A stretch of DNA of 13,785 nt from Candidatus Adiutrix sp. (GTDB lineage Bacteria > Desulfobacterota > Desulfarculia > Adiutricales > Adiutricaceae): positions 1-13,785 of the forward strand of contig JAITBV010000280.1 in the NCBI GenBank assembly GCA_031283395.1, written 5' to 3'. Below are positions 9,094 through 13,785 of the stretch, piece by piece. A program made the position numbers and the translations under genes. Position 1 is the stretch's first letter. Every line of letters starts with the position of its first letter. The notes beneath the pieces were generated by a model. The model saw nothing but the letters and a program-made list of their open reading frames with translations, was not told where the DNA came from and made no database searches.

Positions 9094-10572
9094 TCACATC
9101 AAATAATTGGCCGGCTGAAGGCCGTAAGGGGAAGGGTGAAAGGCCGCCTTGATGTTCAGTTTATAACCCGGCGCCGCCCCCCCGCCTTCGGCCAAATTCA
9201 CCAAATCACCGGCCACCACCTGGCCCGCCTCCTGAAATATGAAGCGGGCCCAAGGCTGGCCTTCAACGTCTTCGGCCGGCCCGGCCCCGGCTGACAAGGC
9301 GGCCCGGCCGTCATCCAGCAACAAAAGGGTGCCCACAGGCCAGGGCCCCAAGAGGCTGATGAAGAGCCTGACTATGAGCGGGTCAAGGGTTCGGCCGGCC
9401 TGCAGGTAAATCTGGATCATGGCCTGGTCCGGGCTTAAAGGCTCGGCCCGGTAAGGTCGATTGGAAGTCAAGGCATCGTATTGATCAACCACGGCGATGA
9501 TCCGGCTGAACAAACTCAGGGCCGGCCAACGATCGGCGCGGGGATAGCCGTCCAGCTCCAGTCCCAGATGGTGTTCGAAGGCCGGCCGGGCCAAACGGCC
9601 CTTCAGCCGATGATTGATGTTCAAGCGGATCAACTGGCGCACACTTTCCAGGGCATGACCCTGAACCAAGGCCATCTCGTCCGTGCTCAGAGACGTTTCT
9701 TTGTTCAGGATTTCCATCGGCAGGCCCAGTTTACCCAAATCATGAAACAGACCGGCCAACCCAAGATGCTCCACGGCCCGCTTTGACAATCCAAGGCGCC
9801 GGCCCAGAGCCATGGCCAGAAGGGCGACATTGAGTGAATGAGTGTGAATCTGTTCGTCATATTGGCGGACCGTACTCAAAATCAAGATGATGTTTTCCGC
9901 GGCGTAGAGTATTTCAATCAACTCCTGCAGAGCCCGTTTGGCCTTCTGTATGCCGGCTTTATTACGGCTGCCCAGTTTATTCGTCAGGTTCAGCATCGCG
10001 GTCAGAGCGTGGGCGTAAGCCAGACGACCCTCAGCCGCCACCATCTCCGGGGGCATGGAAATAGCGTTCCAACCGGCTGCCGCCGCCTCTTCGGCTTCAG
10101 CATCGGTGAAAATCCTGGCAGTGTCTTCATATTCCAGGAATTCTACCCAGGGATATTCCAGTCTCGCCTGTTCCTTGAGCCAGGAGAAAGAATCGGGTTC
10201 GCGCCGGGCCAGGTTCAAAAGGGTCAGTAGCCCGATGATTCGCTCGTCAATCAAATCATCACGGCGGCTGAAACTCAAACCGGACAGGCGCAGTCCCTGG
10301 AGAAGCTCGATCATCTTTATGGCCGTGGCCCACATACTGGGGCTGTAGGTGACCCGGACATCGTTTAAATAAAAACGGCCCCGCAAGATGCGAAGGCGGG
10401 CCGTGGGGCTGTTTTGCCAGACGCCCCAGAGAACATCCTTGAACTCGGCGAGGGTTTTCTGTAACATGCGGTTATTGAGCTGATGGAGCTTGATTACCTG
10501 CAGCATCCGATATATGCAGTGGATCAGGCGTTCGCCCAACACAGCCTGATTTTCCATCGGTTTTTCCGCCAT
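9094..10572 (-). CDS. HD-GYP-type phosphohydrolase with an N-terminal domain shared with its neighbour
   Basis: The second half (about residues 240-405) is an HD-GYP-type domain, a family that typically degrades cyclic di-GMP. It shows HTHSLNVALLA (243-253), the HD pair His277-Asp278 in FHDLGKLGLP, GHALESV (His306), EHH (333-335) and RIIAVVDQYDALTSNRPYR (357-375). The signature loop reads HHLGLELDGYP rather than the usual HHExxDGxGYP, so catalysis is plausible but not assured. The first ~150 residues form a separate domain (NNRMLQKTLAEF, LRGRFYLNDVRV) that resembles the start of the adjacent helical-repeat protein. The C-terminal ~85 residues are unassigned. No membrane segment or signal peptide is evident. 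A strong AGGAGG (10577-10582) precedes the ATG. It starts 15 nt after the helical-repeat gene and is followed by dut. Confidence 0.87.
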   Translation of the reverse strand: MAEKPMENQAVLGERLIHCIYRMLQVIKLHQLNNRMLQKTLAEFKDVLWGVWQNSPTARLRILRGRFYLNDVRVTYSPSMWATAIKMIELLQGLRLSGLSFSRRDDLIDERIIGLLTLLNLARREPDSFSWLKEQARLEYPWVEFLEYEDTARIFTDAEAEEAAAAGWNAISMPPEMVAAEGRLAYAHALTAMLNLTNKLGSRNKAGIQKAKRALQELIEILYAAENIILILSTVRQYDEQIHTHSLNVALLAMALGRRLGLSKRAVEHLGLAGLFHDLGKLGLPMEILNKETSLSTDEMALVQGHALESVRQLIRLNINHRLKGRLARPAFEHHLGLELDGYPRADRWPALSLFSRIIAVVDQYDALTSNRPYRAEPLSPDQAMIQIYLQAGRTLDPLIVRLFISLLGPWPVGTLLLLDDGRAALSAGAGPAEDVEGQPWARFIFQEAGQVVAGDLVNLAEGGGAAPGYKLNIKAAFHPSPYGLQPANYLM

Positions 10573-10576
10573 GCCC

Positions 10577-10582
10577 CCTCCT
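10577..10582 (-). promoter_or_regulatory. Strong Shine-Dalgarno site of the HD-GYP gene
   Basis: On the minus strand this reads AGGAGG, followed by GGGC and then the ATG at 10572. It lies in the 15-nt gap after the helical-repeat gene and is the clearest ribosome binding site of the minus-strand cluster. It suggests that the HD-GYP protein is translated efficiently and independently of its upstream neighbour. Confidence 0.7.
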
Positions 10583-10587
10583 AAAGG

Positions 10588-12456
10588 TCAATAATAATAG
10601 CCCCGATTCAATTCCACCTTAGCCATCAGCCAAGCCTGGCGCACGCTACGGATCGAACTGGATTCGGCTTTTCTCAGAACTGGTCCGCTTAAGTCTTCAG
10701 GCATCATCATCAAAGCCAGCGCGGCCCCGACCCTATGGGCGTCTTCACTTAATCCAAAAATGGACTTCAAGTCCTTCCTCAGCAACGCCTCCTTAAGGAA
10801 ACCAAGAGCCTGGGCCGAAGCGCAGCGACCCAGAGCCCGGTAATAGTTGAACAGGGCGGTCCGAGGCAAAGCCGTGCTTTGGCGGTAAATTTCGCCCAAG
10901 TGATCCAAAAGCGGCTTTTCAGCCTGGTCGGCCCGTCGGCGGCCCAAGCGCTCGCAGATAAAGCGATTGACCGAGGGCTCCAAGTCGGCCACCATATGGG
11001 TCAGATGCCGCAGTTGGCCCGGCTGACGATCCAGCAGCAGTTCCGCAGCTTTTATGCGAACCTCCGGGGCCATATGCCGGCTCAGGCCGGCCAGAAACAT
11101 GACCGGGAGATCTCCTCCTTCCTCATCCTGGCGACGTAAAAGGTCCAAGAGAGACAGGATAAGAGGCGGCTTGAAAACAGTCCTGACCATGGGGACGAGA
11201 TTGGAAGCGGCCCGTGGCAAGAGCCTGGCCAAAAGGCCGAGCAGGAGATGTTGAAGATCACCATTTTTGGTCTTACCGCAGACGGCCGCAGTCACCATGG
11301 CCGCTTCCGGGGGCAAGAAAACCAGGATTTGGTTAAATTCAGCCAAAATTTCCGGCCCTACCCTTTCCTGGGGCCATAGACTGGCCAGAGGCTCCAGCAC
11401 TTCAGGAGAGGACAGGCGCCCAACGAAAGCCGCCAGGAGAGAAACCAGGCGCGGCTCGGAAGCCTTGGCCAGATAGCGGAGGGACTGGGCGAAAAATCTC
11501 AAAGGGGTGAAGTAGCCCGAAGCCATGGCTTGGCCGGCCTTTTCAGCCATAAAATTTAATAATTCCTCTTCCTTGTCCGCCTCGACGGGAGTTCCGAGCA
11601 TTAGGATCAGGAGCATATCCAGGACCACCGGCAGATCGTCTTCTTTTTCTTCCCAAGCGGCCAGGTTCTGTAGAGATTTCTTCTCCTCCTCCGACAGGAA
11701 CAGCCAATCCGGGAGACCTTCGGTTTCCGACGATATCAGGTTCAAGGACGCAGCCTGAGGAACGTTCCAGCCGCCCTTTCCAGCCTCTGCCGGGACGGCC
11801 GGGGGCAAACCCAGATCCTCGACGGCGAAAAGAGAAGTCAGGGCGGCCAGAGATTTCAGGTCGCCGGCTCCGCCCGTTGAGTCTCTGGATTTGAAGTCAG
11901 ACTGAACCACGGCCTCGGCCTTTTCAGCCTCTCCTTTCCGGGCTTTCCAAACCTCAAGAGCTGCCACTTCTGTCTGGGGATTTATTTCCAGGAATTCGCT
12001 GGCCGTCTTGTATAAGATATTGGGCAGTTCCGCCTCCCACAAGGCGGTGACCAAATCATCTTCGGCCTCCTCCCTTACAATCCGGAAGCGATTCAAAAAA
12101 TCTATGAACTGCTCCAATTCCAACTGGGTTATTTCATCCTGAAATTCGATCCATTGCACTCCGTCCCGGTAAAGGGGAAACATCAGGGCCTGTTCACCTG
12201 TCTTTTCCTGATAGACCATCTGACCCCGATATCTCAGCCCTTCCCATTCCACGAAAAGACGTAATACTTCGTTATCCTTCAAAAAATCGGCCATCCAAGC
12301 CTGAAGTTTAGCTAGGCTCTCCTGGCGGATCTTGTTGTTGGGCGGATACAGGGCGCAATTCTTGATGGTAACGACCAGAAGGCACAATCCGGCTTTTACG
12401 GCTTCCACCTCGGCTTTCGTCACTGTTGTCGAAACTATCGTCGTTTCTGTCGCCAT
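10588..12456 (-). CDS. Helical-repeat (HEAT-like) protein of unknown function
   Basis: I do not recognise a named family. The 622-residue protein has three parts. Residues about 15-150 form a domain with the ALYPPNNKIRQESLAKL segment (35-51), then an LRLF..EGLRYRGQMVY strand region and DEITQLELEQFIDFLNR; this pattern matches the N-terminal domain of the neighbouring HD-GYP protein. Residues 160-250 are a low-complexity, charged and Ala/Gly-rich linker. Residues about 255-615 are almost wholly helical, with repeating leucine-rich amphipathic helices (for example VRIKAAELLL, RTALFNYYRALGR, ALGFLKEALL) that suggest HEAT-type repeats for protein binding. No signal peptide, membrane segment or catalytic motif is visible. 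Its stop lies 15 nt before the HD-GYP start, so the two are probably co-expressed. A scaffold or regulator of the HD-GYP partner is an inference. Confidence 0.8.
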   Translation of the reverse strand: MATETTIVSTTVTKAEVEAVKAGLCLLVVTIKNCALYPPNNKIRQESLAKLQAWMADFLKDNEVLRLFVEWEGLRYRGQMVYQEKTGEQALMFPLYRDGVQWIEFQDEITQLELEQFIDFLNRFRIVREEAEDDLVTALWEAELPNILYKTASEFLEINPQTEVAALEVWKARKGEAEKAEAVVQSDFKSRDSTGGAGDLKSLAALTSLFAVEDLGLPPAVPAEAGKGGWNVPQAASLNLISSETEGLPDWLFLSEEEKKSLQNLAAWEEKEDDLPVVLDMLLILMLGTPVEADKEEELLNFMAEKAGQAMASGYFTPLRFFAQSLRYLAKASEPRLVSLLAAFVGRLSSPEVLEPLASLWPQERVGPEILAEFNQILVFLPPEAAMVTAAVCGKTKNGDLQHLLLGLLARLLPRAASNLVPMVRTVFKPPLILSLLDLLRRQDEEGGDLPVMFLAGLSRHMAPEVRIKAAELLLDRQPGQLRHLTHMVADLEPSVNRFICERLGRRRADQAEKPLLDHLGEIYRQSTALPRTALFNYYRALGRCASAQALGFLKEALLRKDLKSIFGLSEDAHRVGAALALMMMPEDLSGPVLRKAESSSIRSVRQAWLMAKVELNRGYYY

Positions 12457-12513
12457 GCACTTTCCGTTTCATCAATAAAGGTAGCCATCAACCCCGGCCA
12501 AGCCAGTAATAAT

Positions 12514-12589
12514 CCCCCGGCCGGAAGCCTGCCGGGCCGGGGGAAGATAGCGCGGTAGCGCACGGCCGGCGGCGAAAGCGGCCCGCCGG
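12514..12589 (-). other. GC-rich stem-loop cluster between pnp and the helical-repeat gene
   Basis: The 144-nt gap 12457-12600 contains no gene but three inverted repeats. The largest is CCCCCGGCC (12514-12522) with GGCCGGGGG (12535-12543), a 9-bp perfect stem. A small one is GCGC (12550-12553) with GCGC (12558-12561). The third is CCGGCGG (12566-12572) with CCGCCGG (12583-12589). On the minus strand they follow the pnp stop codon. The 9-bp stem could terminate pnp transcription, but the downstream ATTATTACTGG is poor in T, so RNA processing or 3'-end protection is equally possible. No clear promoter for the next gene was found here. Confidence 0.5.
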
Positions 12590-12600
12590 AGGAGCGGCCT

Positions 12601-13785
12601 TTATCTTTCCTCCAGCACCGCCCGTCTGGAGAGGCGGATTTTACCCTGTTTGTCAATGCCCAGGACTTTGACATCGATCATGTCACCTTCCCTGACCACA
12701 TCGGTGACCCGCTGCACCCGCTCCGGAGCCAACTGGGAGATATGGACTAGGCCGTCGGTCCCAGGCAGAATCTCGACAAAGGCGCCGAAATCCATTATTT
12801 TGACCACCCTGCCGTGATAGATCTTATCAAGCTCCGGCTCTTGGGTGTAACGCCTGACCAGGGCTATGGCCGCCTCGGCTTTTTCAGCCGTAGGCGCGTA
12901 TATGGTGACTTTACCGCTGTCTTCCACTTCCAGGCGGGTGTCAGTTTCGGTCTGGATCGATTTTATTATTTTACCCCCGGGGCCGATTACATCCTTGATT
13001 TTTTCAGGATTGATCTCAATGAAGGTCATCTTCGGGGCGTAAGGGGATATTTCGGCTTTGGGCTCGGCCAGGGCTTCCCTCATCTTCTCCAGAATACGGA
13101 GGCGCCCGGCCTTGGCCTGATCCAGGGCCCGGGTCATTATTTCCCGGGTCACGCCGCTGATTTTGATATCCATCTGGACGGCGGTAATGCCCTCGGCGCT
13201 GCCGGCCACCTTGAAATCCATGTCACCCAGATGGTCTTCATCGCCTAAAATATCGGTGAGAATTATTACCTTTTCTCCCTCCACCACCAGTCCCATGGCC
13301 ACCCCGGCCACCGGCGCCTTGATCGGCACGCCCGCGTCCATCAAGGCCAGAGTTCCGGAACAAACCGAGGCCATGGAAGATGAACCGTTGGATTCAAATA
13401 TTTCGGAAACCACCCGGAGGGTGTAGGGGAATTTTTCGTGGGGCGGAATGACGGCCCGGAGAGCCCGTTCAGCCAGGGCGCCGTGGCCTATCTCTCGTCG
13501 GCCGGGTGCACCCAGGCGTTTGACTTCACCGGTGCAATAGGGCGGAAAATTGTAGTGTAGCATAAAGGCCTTGGAAGTGTCGCCGATCAGGGTGTCCAGG
13601 CGTTGATCGTCATAACTCGTGCCCAGAGTGGCCACCCCCAGGCTCTGGGTTTCCCCCCGGGTGAAAAGGGCCGAACCGTGGGCCCGGGGCAGGTAATTAA
13701 TATCACAGGTTATGGGGCGGACTTCGTCCAAGGCCCGCCCGTCGATGCGCCGGCCCTCCTCGACGATCAGACCCCGCAAGAGGTC
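12601..13785 (-). CDS. pnp: Polyribonucleotide nucleotidyltransferase (PNPase), 5' end outside the window
   Basis: PNPase degrades RNA phosphorolytically from the 3' end, releasing nucleoside diphosphates, and takes part in the RNA degradosome. The frame is open to the window edge; the TTG at 13779 is internal (the frame reads DLLRGL at the edge), so about 300 N-terminal residues are missing from a ~700-residue protein. Present are the second RNase PH core ([66 protein letters not shown]), a KH domain ([14 protein letters not shown]) and an S1 domain ([18 protein letters not shown] through [10 protein letters not shown]). The protein ends soon after S1 with no long acidic tail. It probably starts the minus-strand cluster within this window. 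Confidence 0.98.
   Translation of the reverse strand, partial: DLLRGLIVEEGRRIDGRALDEVRPITCDINYLPRAHGSALFTRGETQSLGVATLGTSYDDQRLDTLIGDTSKAFMLHYNFPPYCTGEVKRLGAPGRREIGHGALAERALRAVIPPHEKFPYTLRVVSEIFESNGSSSMASVCSGTLALMDAGVPIKAPVAGVAMGLVVEGEKVIILTDILGDEDHLGDMDFKVAGSAEGITAVQMDIKISGVTREIMTRALDQAKAGRLRILEKMREALAEPKAEISPYAPKMTFIEINPEKIKDVIGPGGKIIKSIQTETDTRLEVEDSGKVTIYAPTAEKAEAAIALVRRYTQEPELDKIYHGRVVKIMDFGAFVEILPGTDGLVHISQLAPERVQRVTDVVREGDMIDVKVLGIDKQGKIRLSRRAVLEER

Overview
This GC-rich window (non-coding gaps aside) carries bacterial housekeeping genes in a convergent layout: a plus-strand block (1-7775) and a minus-strand block (7853-13785). Gene content and the presence of HD-GYP and HEAT-type signalling genes near pnp and dut suggest a deltaproteobacterium (Desulfobacterota-like). 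That placement is an inference from protein character, not from a marker gene.

Plus strand: the 3' half of an F-type ATP synthase operon (atpA partial, atpG, atpD, atpC) ends at a strong intrinsic-terminator hairpin (4009-4036). Directly behind it are cbiA (cobyrinate a,c-diamide synthase, cobamide synthesis) and a bifunctional NAD(P)HX epimerase/dehydratase gene that overlaps cbiA by 10 nt. Next comes a lone gene for a small QueG-related protein with eight cysteines that fit two [4Fe-4S] clusters (7053-7775). It is flanked on both sides by an AT-rich imperfect direct repeat of about 60 bp that starts at the preceding stop codon and contains a hairpin. The repeats and the gene form a gene-plus-element unit that looks like an insertion in an otherwise GC-rich neighbourhood.

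Minus strand, in transcription order: pnp (5' end outside the window), a 144-nt gap holding three GC-rich stem-loops, a 622-residue helical-repeat protein of unknown function, an HD-GYP-type protein with an altered GYP motif, dut (dUTPase) and a YycJ-like MBL-fold hydrolase. The short gaps between the last four genes suggest one operon. The helical-repeat protein and the HD-GYP protein appear to share a homologous N-terminal domain, so they probably work together in an uncharacterised, possibly cyclic-di-GMP-linked, signalling pair.

The two places most worth following up are the repeat-flanked Fe-S gene (6979-7829) and the helical-repeat/HD-GYP pair (9094-12456). No tRNA, rRNA, CRISPR array, transposase or integrase was seen.
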